Positions 52,951-63,432 of a stretch of 64,000 nucleotides of DNA are shown here, in pieces. How positions within the stretch are numbered: position 1 is the first letter of the stretch; every line of letters begins with the position of its first letter. A program made the position numbers and the translations under genes. Source of the DNA: Qipengyuania sp. JC766 (GTDB lineage Bacteria; Pseudomonadota; Alphaproteobacteria; Sphingomonadales; Sphingomonadaceae); the NCBI RefSeq assembly GCF_040717445.1, contig NZ_JBFEFL010000001.1, forward strand, positions 2,428,001-2,492,000. Reading direction: 5' to 3'. A model generated the notes under the pieces. That model was given only the letters and a program-made list of their open reading frames with translations, ran no database searches and was not told where the DNA came from.

Positions 52951-53724
52951 ATGCCGAAAGAAGCAACGATACGCACGATTGTCATCACGGGTGGAGGCGC
53001 CGGCATCGGGCGTGCCAGCGCGCATTACTTCCTGGAGAGGAACTGGCGCGTCTGCGTGCTCGACAAGGACGAGGATGCGCTTGCCGAGATGAGGCAAGCC
53101 CATGCGCGCTCCGAATTGCTATGCCTTGGCTGCGATGTCGGTCGGGAGGATGACGTCGGGGAAGCCTTTGCCCAGATCGCCGACTGGCTCGGCGACGGCC
53201 CGCTCGACTGCCTCGTCAACAATGCCGGAATTGCCGATCCCTATTGCGGACCGCTGGAGGACCTCCATCTCGGCGACTGGCAGCGGTGGATCGATGCAAG
53301 CCTGACGGCCGCATTCCTGTGCAGTCGTTCCGCCATCCCATTGCTGCGGCGGGCAGACCGGACGAGCATTGTGAATATCTCCTCCACCCGCGCGATCATG
53401 AGCGAGGAGAACACCTTCGCCTATTCCGCCGCCAAGGGTGGGCTCGACGGCTTGACGCATGCGATGGCCGTCTCGCTCGGGCCGCAGATCCGGGTAAACG
53501 CCGTGCTCCCCGGCTGGATAGAGACCGGCCCCTGGCAGAAGGAAGCAGACCGCACCGACGGAGCGCACCGACCGGTGGACCGGGACCAGCATCCGGCAGG
53601 GCGGGTCGGCCGCCCCGAGGATATCGCGCAGACGATCGAGTTCTGCATCGAGTCCGGCTTCGTGACGGGTCAGCAGATCGTCGTCGACGGCGGGATGACG
53701 CGAAAGATGATTTATGCCGGCTGA
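52951..53724 (+). CDS. SDR-family oxidoreductase 1
   Basis: Classical short-chain dehydrogenase of 257 residues. The cofactor loop is [11 protein letters not shown] (residues about 13-23), followed by LVNNAGIAD, the catalytic Ser in NISSTRA, and YSAAKGG with catalytic Tyr and Lys. The closing motif is [17 protein letters not shown]. An acidic residue after the second strand (LDKDEDAL) suggests preference for NAD over NADP. The substrate is probably a sugar or polyol. The stop lies 8 bases inside the next gene. Confidence 0.87.
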   Translation: MPKEATIRTIVITGGGAGIGRASAHYFLERNWRVCVLDKDEDALAEMRQAHARSELLCLGCDVGREDDVGEAFAQIADWLGDGPLDCLVNNAGIADPYCGPLEDLHLGDWQRWIDASLTAAFLCSRSAIPLLRRADRTSIVNISSTRAIMSEENTFAYSAAKGGLDGLTHAMAVSLGPQIRVNAVLPGWIETGPWQKEADRTDGAHRPVDRDQHPAGRVGRPEDIAQTIEFCIESGFVTGQQIVVDGGMTRKMIYAG

Positions 53725-54463
53725 GCAGCGCCTTTCCGGCAGGATCGCGCTGGTTACCGGCGCCTCGCGCGGCCTCGGGTTCGAGATCGCGAAGCGGCTG
53801 GTGACGGAAGGTGCCCAGGTCTGGATGAATGGCCGCGACGCAGACGGACTGCGGCGGGCGGCGGACGATATCGGGGCGGGCGCCCTGCCGATCGCCTTCG
53901 ACATCTGCGATGATAAGGCCACGGCGGGGGCGTTCGACACAATCGCCAGCGAGACCGGTCTCGACATTCTCGTCAACAATGTCGGCAACAGGGATCGCCG
54001 GAATATCGCAGAGCTGCGCCGGCCGGACTTCGAGGCCCTGCTGCGCAGCAATCTGGTCGCCCCGTTCGATCTTGCGCGCAGGGCGGCGCCCTTGATGGAA
54101 GCGCGCAAGTACGGGCGCGTGATCAACATCACTTCGATCGCCGCGGAAATCGCCCGCGGGGACGTGCTATACACGGCGGGCAAGGGCGGACTTGCCGCGA
54201 TGACCCGCGCTTTGGCGGCGGAGCTTGGCCCGCGCGGGATCACGGTCAACGCCGTCGCGCCGGGCTATTTCGCGACCGAAGCCAATTCGGAAATGGTCGA
54301 GGACGAGACCGTCACCGCGCATCTGGAGCGCCGCACCTCGCTCGGGCGCTGGGGCAGGCCGGACGAGATCGCGGGCGCGGTGGCCTTTCTCGCCTCGCCT
54401 GATGCCTCCTATGTGACGGGCCAGTCGATCGCCGTCGATGGCGGCTATCTGAGCCACTTCTGA
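53714..54463 (+). CDS. SDR-family oxidoreductase 2 (gluconate 5-dehydrogenase-like)
   Basis: Protein of 249 residues that overlaps the first SDR gene by 11 bases. Motifs are [24 protein letters not shown], Ser in NITSIAA, YTAGKGG with catalytic Tyr/Lys, and [27 protein letters not shown] after the second strand, with Arg, fits NADP use. The sequence resembles 5-keto-gluconate or 3-oxoacyl reductases; the substrate is not certain. The two overlapping SDRs with differing cofactor signatures may carry out coupled oxidation and reduction. Confidence 0.86.
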   Translation: MPAEQRLSGRIALVTGASRGLGFEIAKRLVTEGAQVWMNGRDADGLRRAADDIGAGALPIAFDICDDKATAGAFDTIASETGLDILVNNVGNRDRRNIAELRRPDFEALLRSNLVAPFDLARRAAPLMEARKYGRVINITSIAAEIARGDVLYTAGKGGLAAMTRALAAELGPRGITVNAVAPGYFATEANSEMVEDETVTAHLERRTSLGRWGRPDEIAGAVAFLASPDASYVTGQSIAVDGGYLSHF

Positions 54464-54476
54464 GCGCGCAACGCGC

Positions 54477-54503
54477 TTGCATTCTAGCGCCAAACCGCTA
54501 TGT
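54477..54503 (+). promoter_or_regulatory. Candidate promoter for rpmI-rplT
   Basis: TTGCAT (54477-54482) and CTATGT (54498-54503) have a 15-base spacer; 16 bases if the -10 is read as TATGTG. It is the only -35/-10-like pair I see in the 132-base gap before rpmI. It would give a leader of about 85 bases. Confidence 0.4.
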
Positions 54504-54538
54504 GGCGCGGCTTCACCGACACATGAATCGGAGACCGG

Positions 54539-54560
54539 CCTGGCGACAAGGGCTGCCAGG
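54539..54560 (+). other. Leader hairpin upstream of rpmI
   Basis: CCTGGC (54539-54544) and GCCAGG (54555-54560) can pair within the presumed rpmI leader. L20 represses this operon through leader structures in some bacteria; whether this hairpin is such a site is inference. Confidence 0.3.
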
Positions 54561-54595
54561 GCTGGTCCTATGTGTCTCTGACCAAGGAGATGAAA

Positions 54596-54802
54596 ATGCC
54601 CAAGCTGAAGACCAAGAGCGGTGTGAAGAAACGCTTCAAGATCACCGCCAATGGCAAGGTCAAGCACGGTGTTGCCGGCAAGCGCCACCGCCTGATCAGC
54701 CACAATGCGAAGTATATCCGCCAGAACCGCGGTACCGACGTGCTGGCCGAAGCCGACACGAAGGTCATCAAGAAGAAATGGGCCCCGTACGGGCTCGACT
54801 GA
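54596..54802 (+). CDS. rpmI: 50S ribosomal protein L35
   Basis: Basic protein of 68 residues, [20 protein letters not shown] onward, matching L35 throughout, with [18 protein letters not shown]. The ATG at 54596 is preceded by AAGGAGATGAAA, and the in-frame start 24 bases upstream is not used by the family. It forms a pair with rplT (25-base gap). infC, often the first gene of this operon, is not adjacent. Confidence 0.97.
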   Translation: MPKLKTKSGVKKRFKITANGKVKHGVAGKRHRLISHNAKYIRQNRGTDVLAEADTKVIKKKWAPYGLD

Positions 54803-54827
54803 TTCACCGCGCTAAAGGAGATATACC

Positions 54828-55187
54828 ATGCCACGCATCAAGCGCGGGACGACCACCCGCACCAAGCACAAGCGGCTTCTGGAACAGGCGAAGGGCTATC
54901 GCGGCCGTCGCAAGAACACCATTCGCATCGCGCGTCAGGCCGTCGAAAAGGCGGGCCAGTACGCCTATCGCGACCGCAAGATCAAGAAGCGCAATTTCCG
55001 CGCTCTCTGGATCCAGCGCATTAACGCGGCCGTGCGCGCCGAAGGCCTGACCTATTCGCAGTTCATGCACGGCGTTAAGCTCGCCGGCATCGAACTCGAC
55101 CGCAAGGTCATGGCCGACCTCGCCATGAACGAGGAAGCCGCGTTCAAGTCGATCATCTCGCAGGCCAAGGACGCGCTTCCGGCCTGA
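54828..55187 (+). CDS. rplT: 50S ribosomal protein L20
   Basis: Protein of 119 residues, the standard length. The N-terminus is [20 protein letters not shown], then [20 protein letters not shown] and the C-terminal domain with [17 protein letters not shown]. The Shine-Dalgarno AAAGGAG lies just upstream. L20 binds 23S rRNA early in assembly and autoregulates its operon in several species. A strong terminator follows. Confidence 0.98.
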   Translation: MPRIKRGTTTRTKHKRLLEQAKGYRGRRKNTIRIARQAVEKAGQYAYRDRKIKKRNFRALWIQRINAAVRAEGLTYSQFMHGVKLAGIELDRKVMADLAMNEEAAFKSIISQAKDALPA

Positions 55188-55212
55188 TCCCGAGACCGTT
55201 TCGAAAAGAGGA

Positions 55213-55246
55213 AGCGCCATCCCGCCCGGGTTGGCGCTTTTTCTTT
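55213..55246 (+). terminator. Intrinsic terminator after rplT
   Basis: AGCGCCA (55213-55219) pairs with TGGCGCT (55232-55238), followed by TTTTTCTTT. It lies 26 bases after the rplT stop and separates the ribosomal genes from pheST. Confidence 0.85.
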
Positions 55247-55276
55247 GCCCGCCATTCGTCTAGCGAGCCTCCCGAT

Positions 55277-56446
55277 ATGAGCACCGAACAGGAAACCAAA
55301 GTCACCGACACGCTGGAGCGGCTGCACCGCGCCGATAGCGTCGAGGATGTCGAAGCCATCCGGGTAGAGGCGCTGGGCAAGCAGGGCTGGCTCAACCAGC
55401 TGATGAAGACGCTCGGCAAGATGAGCCCGGACGAGCGCCAGACCGAGGGGCCGCGCCTGCAGGGGATGCGGGGGCGGGTGGCCGAGGCGATCGAGGATCG
55501 CAAGGCGGTGCTGGAAGCGGCGGCGCTGGAAGCGCAGCTGGCGCGCGAGACGGTGGACCTGACGCTGCCCGCGCCCGAGACGCCGCGCGGCACGGTCCAC
55601 CCGGTCAGCCAGGTCATGGACGAACTGTCTGAAATCTTTGCGGATCTCGGCTTCTCCGTCGCCACGGGGCCGGAGATCGAGGACGACTGGCATAACTTCA
55701 CTGCGCTCAACATGGCCGAGACCCACCCGGCCCGCGCGATGCACGATACCTTCTATTTCCCCGACACGCGCCCCATGGCGAGTGTACACGCGGATGCGGA
55801 AGAAGCGCTCGATGGTACGCCGGACGCAGGCCTGAACGCCGGTGCGGCGCGTATGCTGCTGCGTACCCACACCTCCCCGGTCCAGATCCGCGGGATGAAG
55901 GAGCAGGGCGCGCCCATCCGGATCATCGCGCCGGGCCGCGTGTATCGCAGCGACAGCGACGCAACGCACACGCCGATGTTCCACCAGATCGAAGGGCTGG
56001 TGATCGACGAGGGGATCCATCTCGGCCATCTCAAGTGGACGCTGGAAACCTTCCTCAAGGCGTTCTTCGAGACCGACGACATCGTCCTGCGCCTGCGCCC
56101 CAGCTACTTCCCCTTCACCGAGCCGAGCGTGGAAGTCGATGTCGGCTATTCGCGCGACGGTGCGCGCCGGGTCGTGGGCGGCAATGGCGATGCGCCTGGC
56201 CATGAATGGATGGAGTTGCTGGGCAGCGGGATGGTCAATCGCCGCGTGCTCGAATTCGCCGGCGTCGATCCGGACCGCTATTCGGGCTTCGCGTGGGGCC
56301 TGGGTGTCGACCGTCTCGCCATGCTCAAATACGGGATGGACGATCTGCGCGCCTTCTTCGACGGCGACTATCGCTGGGCGGGCCATTACGGCTTTTCCCC
56401 CTTCGACCAGCCGACCCTTTCCGCCGGTGTGGGAGCGCGCGCATGA
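55277..56446 (+). CDS. pheS: Phenylalanine-tRNA ligase alpha subunit
   Basis: Class II synthetase catalytic subunit of 389 residues, some 30-40 longer than typical because of an insert around residues 165-200 ([20 protein letters not shown]). The N-terminal coiled coil is followed by [20 protein letters not shown] and [20 protein letters not shown]. Motif 2 follows ([20 protein letters not shown]), and motif 3 ([17 protein letters not shown]) binds ATP. It overlaps pheT by 4 bases. Confidence 0.97.
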   Translation: MSTEQETKVTDTLERLHRADSVEDVEAIRVEALGKQGWLNQLMKTLGKMSPDERQTEGPRLQGMRGRVAEAIEDRKAVLEAAALEAQLARETVDLTLPAPETPRGTVHPVSQVMDELSEIFADLGFSVATGPEIEDDWHNFTALNMAETHPARAMHDTFYFPDTRPMASVHADAEEALDGTPDAGLNAGAARMLLRTHTSPVQIRGMKEQGAPIRIIAPGRVYRSDSDATHTPMFHQIEGLVIDEGIHLGHLKWTLETFLKAFFETDDIVLRLRPSYFPFTEPSVEVDVGYSRDGARRVVGGNGDAPGHEWMELLGSGMVNRRVLEFAGVDPDRYSGFAWGLGVDRLAMLKYGMDDLRAFFDGDYRWAGHYGFSPFDQPTLSAGVGARA

Positions 56447-58836
56447 AGTTCTCGCTCGAATGGCTGACCTATTTCCTCGAGACCGACGCCTCGGTCGAGG
56501 AGATCGCCGACGCGCTGAACCGCATCGGCCACGAGGTCGAGGGGATCGACGATCCGGCGGACAGGCTGGAAGGCTTCCGCGTGGCCGAAGTGCTGACCGC
56601 GAAGCCGCATCCCGATGCGGACAAGCTGCAGGTGCTGACGGTCGATACGGGGGAAGGCGATCCGCTGACCGTGGTGTGCGGCGCGCCCAATGCGCGCGCC
56701 GGCATGAAGGGCGTGCTGGGTCTGCCTGGCGCGGTCGTGCCCGCCAACGGCATGGAGCTTCGCAAGAGCGCCATCCGTGGCGTCGAATCGAACGGCATGA
56801 TGTGCTCCGTGCGCGAGCTGGAGCTTGGCGACGAGCATGACGGCATCATCGAATTGCCGGACGATGCGCCGGTCGGGCAGAGCTTTGCGCAATATCACGA
56901 TGCCTCGCCCGTGTTCGACGTGGCGATCACGCCCAACCGGCCGGACTGCATGGGCGTGGCCGGCATCGCGCGCGATCTCGCGGCGGCGGGTCTCGGCACG
57001 TTCAAGCCGGTCGAGGTGGAAGCGATCGCGGGCGATTTTGCCTGTCCGGTCGAGATCCGCACGGACGATCCGGAAGGATGCCCCGCCTTCTACGGCCGCG
57101 TCATGCGCGGCGTGGACAATACCGGGCCTACGCCCGACTGGATGAAACGCCGGCTGGTCGCCGCAGGCCAGCGGCCGATCTCCCCCGTGGTAGACATCAC
57201 CAACTACCTGATGCTCGCCTTCGGGCGCCCGGCCCACGCCTACGACCTTGCAAAGCTGAGCGGCCCGGTGGTCGCCCGCCGTGCAAAGGACGGCGAAAAG
57301 GTAGAGGCGCTGAACGAGAAGACCTACACGCTCGACCCTACCATGACAGTCATCGCGGACGACAACGGCGTGCACGACATTGCCGGGATCATGGGCGGCG
57401 AACATTCGTCCGTCACCGAGGGCACGACCGACCTCCTCCTTGAGATCGCCTATTTCGATCCCGAGCGGATCGGCGTGACCGGCCGGAAGCTGGGCCTCGC
57501 CTCCGATGCGCGTACGCGGTTCGAACGCGGTGTCGATCCGGCTTTCCTCGACGATGGCCTCGCCATCCTGACCTCGCTCATCCAGCGCATCTGCGGCGGT
57601 GAGGCGAGCGAAGTGGTGCGCGCCGGATCGCCGCCGGCGGAGCCGATGGTGCTGTCCTTCGACCCGGCCCTCACTGCGCGGCTGGGCGGCGTGGAGATTG
57701 CCGAGGACCGCCAGCGTGCGATCCTGCAATCGCTCGACTTCGAGGTTGCGGACGACTGGACCGTCACGGTCCCGCTGCGGCGCCACGACGTCGAAGGCCC
57801 GGCCGACCTGGTCGAGGAAGTCGTTCGCATCCACGGGCTGGACAAGGTGGAAAGCGTTGCCCTGCCGCGTGTGGAAGGGGTGGCGCGTCCCACCGCCACG
57901 CCGTTGCAGATGATGGAGCGCAAGGTCCGCCGCGCTGCTGCGGCACGCGGGCTCAACGAAGCGGTGACCTGGTCCTTCCTGCCGGTGGCCGATGCCGAAC
58001 ATTTCGCCGACGGCGCGCAGCTATGGGTGCTCGACAACCCGATCAGCGAGGACATGAAGGCGATGCGGCCATCGCTGCTGCCGGGCCTGATCGGCGCGGC
58101 GAAGCGCAATGCCGACCGCGGCGCCCCGGGGGCGCGGCTGTTCGAAGTGGGGCGGCGCTATTTCCGCGGGGCCGACGGAGCCAGCGACGAGAAGCCGACG
58201 CTCGGCGTGGTCCTCTCGGGCGAGAAGACGCCGCGCGGCTGGCAGGCGGGCAAGGCGGCGGCCTTCGATGCCTTCGACGCCAAGGCAGAAGCGATGGCCC
58301 TGCTGGATGCGGCCGGTGCGCCGGTCGCGAACCTGATGGTATTCGGGGAGGCGGGCGACCAGTTCCATCCCGGCCAGTCCGCGACGCTGCGGCTGGGCCC
58401 GAAGAACGTGCTCGCCCGGTTCGGGGCACTGCATCCCGCGACGCTGAAGGCCTTCGACATGGACGGGCCGGTGGTTGCGGCGGAAATCTATCTCGACGCG
58501 ATCCCGATGAAGAAGGGCGCTTCGGGCTTCGCCCGCGCCGCATACGCGCCGCCGGCCCTCCAGGCCGTCAAGCGCGATTTCGCCTTCCTCGTCCCCGAAG
58601 GACTGGCCGCGGGCGAGCTGCTGAAGGCCGTGCGCGGTGCGGACAAGAAGGCGATCGTGGACGTGCGCGTGTTCGACGTCTTCGCCGGGCAGGGCGTTCC
58701 GGAGGGCCGCAAGTCGGTGGCACTGGAAGTCACGCTCCAGCCGGGCGAGAAGAGCTTCACCGACGAGGAAATCAAGGCCGTGAGCGAGCGCATCGTCGCG
58801 GCCGCGGGCAAGCTGGATGCGGAGTTGCGCGGATGA
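56443..58836 (+). CDS. pheT: Phenylalanine-tRNA ligase beta subunit
   Basis: Protein of 797 residues, full length. Domains in order are the N-terminal start [13 protein letters not shown], a tRNA-binding OB fold (about 40-150, with [20 protein letters not shown]), the B3/4 editing domain (about 210-390), the B5 DNA-binding-like domain, a catalytic-like core and a C-terminal anticodon-binding FDX-ACB domain (last 95 residues, starting near [17 protein letters not shown]). It is translationally coupled to pheS and, downstream, to an SDR gene. Confidence 0.97.
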   Translation: MKFSLEWLTYFLETDASVEEIADALNRIGHEVEGIDDPADRLEGFRVAEVLTAKPHPDADKLQVLTVDTGEGDPLTVVCGAPNARAGMKGVLGLPGAVVPANGMELRKSAIRGVESNGMMCSVRELELGDEHDGIIELPDDAPVGQSFAQYHDASPVFDVAITPNRPDCMGVAGIARDLAAAGLGTFKPVEVEAIAGDFACPVEIRTDDPEGCPAFYGRVMRGVDNTGPTPDWMKRRLVAAGQRPISPVVDITNYLMLAFGRPAHAYDLAKLSGPVVARRAKDGEKVEALNEKTYTLDPTMTVIADDNGVHDIAGIMGGEHSSVTEGTTDLLLEIAYFDPERIGVTGRKLGLASDARTRFERGVDPAFLDDGLAILTSLIQRICGGEASEVVRAGSPPAEPMVLSFDPALTARLGGVEIAEDRQRAILQSLDFEVADDWTVTVPLRRHDVEGPADLVEEVVRIHGLDKVESVALPRVEGVARPTATPLQMMERKVRRAAAARGLNEAVTWSFLPVADAEHFADGAQLWVLDNPISEDMKAMRPSLLPGLIGAAKRNADRGAPGARLFEVGRRYFRGADGASDEKPTLGVVLSGEKTPRGWQAGKAAAFDAFDAKAEAMALLDAAGAPVANLMVFGEAGDQFHPGQSATLRLGPKNVLARFGALHPATLKAFDMDGPVVAAEIYLDAIPMKKGASGFARAAYAPPALQAVKRDFAFLVPEGLAAGELLKAVRGADKKAIVDVRVFDVFAGQGVPEGRKSVALEVTLQPGEKSFTDEEIKAVSERIVAAAGKLDAELRG

Positions 58837-59582
58837 AGACGGCTTTTGTGACGGGCGCCACCGCCGGGATCGGCGAGGCCACGGTCCGCACACTGGTGCA
58901 GGCCGGTTGGCGCTGCGTCGCCACCGGGCGTCGCAAGGAACGGTTGGACGCGCTGGTCGATGAGCTCGGGACGGACAAGGTCCATCCCGCGCAATTCGAC
59001 GTGCGCGACGAAGCGGCAATGGATGCCGCGATCGACGCTTTGCCCGATGAGTTCGCGCAGGTGGACCTGCTGGTCAACAATGCCGGGCTGGCGCAGGGGC
59101 TGAACCCCGCGCAGGAAGCGGATCTTGCCGACTGGCAGACGATGATCGACACCAATGTGACCGCGATGGTGAAGATCACCCGCAAGCTGCTGCCGAAGCT
59201 GATCGAGCGCAAGGGCGCGATCATCGCCATCGGATCGGTCGCGGGCAGCTACGTCTATCCGGGCGGCAACGTCTATGCCGGGTCCAAGGCGTTCGCCAAT
59301 CACTTCACGCTGGCCCTGCGCGCGGACCTGCACGGCACCGGCGTGCGCGTGACCAGCATCGAGCCGGGCATGGTGGAAACCGAATTCACGCTGGTGCGCA
59401 CGGGCAGCCAGGAAAAGTCCGATGAGCTCTATCGCGGGTCCGACCCGATGACCGGGCAGGACATCGCCGACACGATCCGCTGGATCGCCGAACTGCCGCC
59501 GCATCTCAACGTCAACCGGCTGGAATTGATGCCCGTCAGCCAGGACTTCGCCGGCTTCCGCGTGGCGCGCGCGGCCGACTGA
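58833..59582 (+). CDS. SDR-family oxidoreductase 3 (YdfG-like)
   Basis: Protein of 249 residues with the start [20 protein letters not shown] and an NADP-type basic loop (TGRRKERLDAL). LLVNNAGLAQGLNP, Ser in IGSVAGSYVYPGG and catalytic YAGSKAFANHF follow. Overall it resembles YdfG, which reduces 3-hydroxypropionate semialdehyde and oxidises L-allo-threonine. The 4-base overlap with pheT means it is translated from the pheST message, an odd partner for a synthetase and possibly conserved only in this lineage. Confidence 0.88.
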   Translation: MKTAFVTGATAGIGEATVRTLVQAGWRCVATGRRKERLDALVDELGTDKVHPAQFDVRDEAAMDAAIDALPDEFAQVDLLVNNAGLAQGLNPAQEADLADWQTMIDTNVTAMVKITRKLLPKLIERKGAIIAIGSVAGSYVYPGGNVYAGSKAFANHFTLALRADLHGTGVRVTSIEPGMVETEFTLVRTGSQEKSDELYRGSDPMTGQDIADTIRWIAELPPHLNVNRLELMPVSQDFAGFRVARAAD

Positions 59583-59638
59583 TTTTCTCCGTCGCGCGGC
59601 CCGGAAGGCCCGCATGACGGAAAGCCAACAGAGAACCG

Positions 59639-61162
59639 ATGACTTCCAACCGCCGCACATTCGCGATCATTTCGCACCCCGACGCGGGCAAGACCACGCT
59701 GACCGAAAAGCTGCTGCTGACCGGCGGCGCGATCCATCTTGCGGGCGAGGTGAAGGCGCGCGGGCAGGCGCGGCGGGCGCGCAGCGACTGGATGAAGATC
59801 GAGCAGCAGCGCGGCATCTCGGTCACGTCCAGCGTGATGACCTTCGAGCGGGACGGTATCACCTTCAACCTGCTCGACACGCCGGGGCACGAGGATTTCT
59901 CCGAGGATACCTATCGCACGCTGACCGCGGTCGACAGCGCGGTGATGGTGATCGACGCGGCCAAGGGGATCGAGCCGCAGACCCGCAAGCTGTTCGAGGT
60001 GTGCCGCCTGCGCAGCGTGCCGATCATCACCTTCGTCAACAAGGTGGACCGCGAAGGGCGCCCGGTCTTCGAACTGCTGGACGAGATTGCGGACATGCTG
60101 GCGCTGGACGTCAGCCCGCAGATGTTCCCGGTGGGCATGGGCGGCCAGTTCGAAGGTGTGCTTGATTTCGCCAGCGGCGCGGTGGCGCGTCCGGAAGGGC
60201 CGAGCAAGGAATTCCAGGGCCGGCGCGATGCCGATCCGGAACTGCCGCAGGAAGTGGCCGACAATGCCGAGCTGGCGCAGATCGGCTATCCCGAATTCGA
60301 CCTCGACGCTTTCCGTAACGGCGACCTGACGCCGGTCTATTTCGGCAGCGCGCTCAAGAATTTCGGCGTGACCGAACTGATCGAGGCGATCGCCCGGCAC
60401 GCCCCGCCGCCGCGCGCGCAACCCGCCGACGCGGGCGAGGTCAGCCCGGAACGGGACGAGGTGACCGGCTTCATCTTCAAGGTGCAGGCCAACATGGACC
60501 CCAACCACCGCGACCGCATCGCCTTCATGCGGCAGGTGTCGGGCACCTTCAAACGGGGGATGAAGCTGACGCCGAGCGGGCTGGGCAAGCCGATCGCGGT
60601 GCATTCGCCGATCCTGTTCTTCGCGCAGGACCGGGAGATCGCCGATACGGCGGTGGCGGGCGACATCATCGGCATCCCCAACCACGGCACGCTGCGGGTG
60701 GGCGACACGCTGAGCGAGAAGAACGAGATCCGCTTCACCGGCCTGCCCAATTTCGCGCCGGAAATCCTGCGCCGGGTCCAGCTGAAGGATCCGACCAAGA
60801 CCAAGCAGCTGCGCAAGGCGCTGGACGACCTGAGCGAGGAAGGCGTGATCCAGGTCTTCTATCCTGAGATCGGCGCGCAGTGGATCGTGGGCGTGGTCGG
60901 CCAGCTGCAGCTCGAAGTGCTGATCGCGCGGCTGTCGGCCGAATACAAGGTGGAAGCGGCGCTGGAAGCCGCGCCATTCGCGACCGCGCGCTGGGTCACC
61001 GGCGAGCAGGCGGCGCTGGATGAATTCGAAAGCTTCAACCGCGCGAACCTCGCCAAGGACCGCGACGGCGATCTCGTGTTCATGGCGAAGAGCCCGTGGG
61101 ACGTGGGTTACCAGGAGGAAAAGAACCCGAAGCTCAAATTCTCCGCCACCAAAGAACGGTAA
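59639..61162 (+). CDS. prfC: Peptide chain release factor 3
   Basis: Translational GTPase of 507 residues that recycles RF1/RF2 after peptide release. The G-domain motifs are AIISHPDAGKTTLTEKLL (G1), GISVTSSVM (switch I), LDTPGHEDFSEDTYRT (G3) and FVNKVDREG (G4). The RF3-specific C-terminal domain is present through QIGATVYPEIG-like EGVIQVFYPEIGAQWIVG. It is a little shorter than E. coli RF3 (529). Confidence 0.95.
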   Translation: MTSNRRTFAIISHPDAGKTTLTEKLLLTGGAIHLAGEVKARGQARRARSDWMKIEQQRGISVTSSVMTFERDGITFNLLDTPGHEDFSEDTYRTLTAVDSAVMVIDAAKGIEPQTRKLFEVCRLRSVPIITFVNKVDREGRPVFELLDEIADMLALDVSPQMFPVGMGGQFEGVLDFASGAVARPEGPSKEFQGRRDADPELPQEVADNAELAQIGYPEFDLDAFRNGDLTPVYFGSALKNFGVTELIEAIARHAPPPRAQPADAGEVSPERDEVTGFIFKVQANMDPNHRDRIAFMRQVSGTFKRGMKLTPSGLGKPIAVHSPILFFAQDREIADTAVAGDIIGIPNHGTLRVGDTLSEKNEIRFTGLPNFAPEILRRVQLKDPTKTKQLRKALDDLSEEGVIQVFYPEIGAQWIVGVVGQLQLEVLIARLSAEYKVEAALEAAPFATARWVTGEQAALDEFESFNRANLAKDRDGDLVFMAKSPWDVGYQEEKNPKLKFSATKER

Positions 61163-61177
61163 GCGGCCCCTCCCGGC

Positions 61178-61682
<505 letters not shown>

Positions 61683-61708
61683 TCCGCGCGCTCTACAGGA
61701 GGGAATCC

Positions 61709-63040
61709 ATGACATTTCGCACTATCGCGGGCGCGGCGGCTATCGCCTGCGGCTCGCTTTTCGCCACCGCGGCCATGGCCGCCGCCCCGGCAGCGCCTGC
61801 CGTACCCAATCCCGGGAACAATGCCTGGATGATGACGGCCACCGTCCTCGTCATGCTAATGATCCTGCCGGGCCTCGCGCTGTTCTACGGCGGCCTGACC
61901 CGCTCCAAGAACATGCTTTCCACCATGACCCAGATCGGCGCGACCGCCGCTCTGGCGATGATCATCTGGGTGATGTGGGGCTTCAGCCTCGCCTTCGGGG
62001 ACACCGCCTACGAAGGGCCGCTCGGCCTGTTCATCAGCGGCGGCAGCCTGTTCCTCGCAGGGACCGACGCGTCCAGCACGGCCGCGACCTTCACCGACGA
62101 GGTCATCAGCAAGTACGTCTTCATCAGCTTCCAGATGACCTTCGCCGCGATCACCGCCGCGCTGATCCTGGGTGCGACGGCGGAGCGCCTGAAATTCGGC
62201 GCCCTTATGCTGTTCGTGCCGATCTGGCTGACGATCGTCTACTTTCCCATTGCGCACATGGTCTGGGCTACGGGCGGCCTGCTGTTCGAAGACGGTGCGC
62301 TCGACTTTGCGGGCGGCACGGTGGTCCATATCAACGCCGGCGTGTCCGGCCTGGTGCTCGCCTACCTCCTCGGCAAGCGCCGTGGCTGGCCGGCCGAACC
62401 GATGATGCCGCACAGCCTGACGCTGACCATGGTCGGCACGGGCCTGCTGTGGGTGGGCTGGTTCGGCTTCAACGCCGGCTCCGCGCTCGAAGCCGACGGA
62501 TCGGCGGGCCTCGCCATGATCAACACCTTCGTCGCGACGGCTGCCGGTGCGCTGACCTGGATGGTGATCGAGCGGATGGCAGGCCACAAGGGATCGGCGC
62601 TCGGCTTCTGCTCGGGCGTGATCGCAGGCCTCGTCGCCGTAACGCCCGCTGCGGGCAACAGCGGCCCGTTCGGCGCAATCCTGCTCGGCATCGTGTCGGC
62701 CGCGGTCTGCTACGTCTTCGTCGCCAAGGTGAAGATGAAGTTCGGCTACGACGATTCGCTCGATGCCTTCGGTATCCACGGCATCGGCGGCATCGTCGGC
62801 GCGATCGGGACGGCAGTGGTCTACCAGCCCTTCCTGGGTGGCCCGGGCGACGGGTCGACCGCGCTGGGCGCGCAGCTCTGGGTGCAGATATTCAGCGTGC
62901 TGGTCACGATTGCATGGGCCGGAATCGGGACGCTCATCGCCGGGTTCATCGTCAAGGCGACGGTCGGCCTGCGGGTGGACGAGGAAACCGAGGTCGAAGG
63001 CCTCGACATCCGCGAACACGGAGAGCGCGCCTACAACTGA
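61709..63040 (+). CDS. amtB: Ammonium transporter
   Basis: Ammonium channel of 443 residues with a cleavable signal peptide (residues 1-24, AMAAAP) and eleven membrane helices. The Amt signature region includes GLALFYGGLTRSKNMLSTM. The twin pore histidines lie in GGTVVHINAGVSGL and DAFGIHGIGGIVGA. The cytoplasmic C-terminus (RVDEETEVEGLDIREHGERA) is the GlnK-contact segment. A strong AGGAGGG Shine-Dalgarno (61698-61704) precedes the ATG. It is 26 bases behind glnK under the same sigma-54 promoter and followed by a terminator. Confidence 0.97.
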   Translation: MTFRTIAGAAAIACGSLFATAAMAAAPAAPAVPNPGNNAWMMTATVLVMLMILPGLALFYGGLTRSKNMLSTMTQIGATAALAMIIWVMWGFSLAFGDTAYEGPLGLFISGGSLFLAGTDASSTAATFTDEVISKYVFISFQMTFAAITAALILGATAERLKFGALMLFVPIWLTIVYFPIAHMVWATGGLLFEDGALDFAGGTVVHINAGVSGLVLAYLLGKRRGWPAEPMMPHSLTLTMVGTGLLWVGWFGFNAGSALEADGSAGLAMINTFVATAAGALTWMVIERMAGHKGSALGFCSGVIAGLVAVTPAAGNSGPFGAILLGIVSAAVCYVFVAKVKMKFGYDDSLDAFGIHGIGGIVGAIGTAVVYQPFLGGPGDGSTALGAQLWVQIFSVLVTIAWAGIGTLIAGFIVKATVGLRVDEETEVEGLDIREHGERAYN

Positions 63041-63127
63041 TCGAAGAGGTTCGGTGGGGCCGGGGCATCCTCTCCCGTCCCGGCTCCGCCGCACGACCGA
63101 CGTTCCTCCTGCGAACGCTGCCTTTCC

Positions 63128-63162
63128 CGGCCGGGGCGCCCTGCGCTCCGGCCGCTTTTTTT
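63128..63162 (+). terminator. Intrinsic terminator after amtB
   Basis: CGGCCGG...GCGC pairs with GCGC...CCGGCCG with a G-T mismatch between the two stem blocks and a CCT loop, followed by seven T. It is a classic rho-independent signal for the glnK-amtB message. Confidence 0.88.
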
Positions 63163-63165
63163 GTG

Positions 63166-63432
63166 TCAGCCAAGAGGGCGTTTCTGTCTCCAGATGGCTC
63201 CGATCACCAGCGCGGCACCGACAATGTAGGCGAAGTTCTCGATCGGCGTTTGGCCCGAGTTAAACAGCTGGGCGCAAACGGATCCAACGACGACGCATAA
63301 CGCGCCGAAAACGGCCTGCCCTTCCTGCAATTGCCGGAACAAGACATGTCGAAAAATTGCGAATGTCAGAATAGCAGAAAGGGCGCCGGTGGTGACGAGA
63401 ATGAAGATTGGAATTGGCGATATGTCATTCAT
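63166..63432 (-). CDS. Small hypothetical membrane protein
   Basis: Protein of 88 residues with three hydrophobic segments (about 8-27, 42-57 and 64-80) separated by short charged loops (FRHVLFRQLQEG). It has no recognised domain. GC is lower than surroundings (30 of 60 bases in 63361-63420). The start overlaps the stop of the GMC oxidoreductase gene by 4 bases (ATGA on the minus strand), so it is probably translated together with it. Confidence 0.6.
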   Translation of the reverse strand: MNDISPIPIFILVTTGALSAILTFAIFRHVLFRQLQEGQAVFGALCVVVGSVCAQLFNSGQTPIENFAYIVGAALVIGAIWRQKRPLG

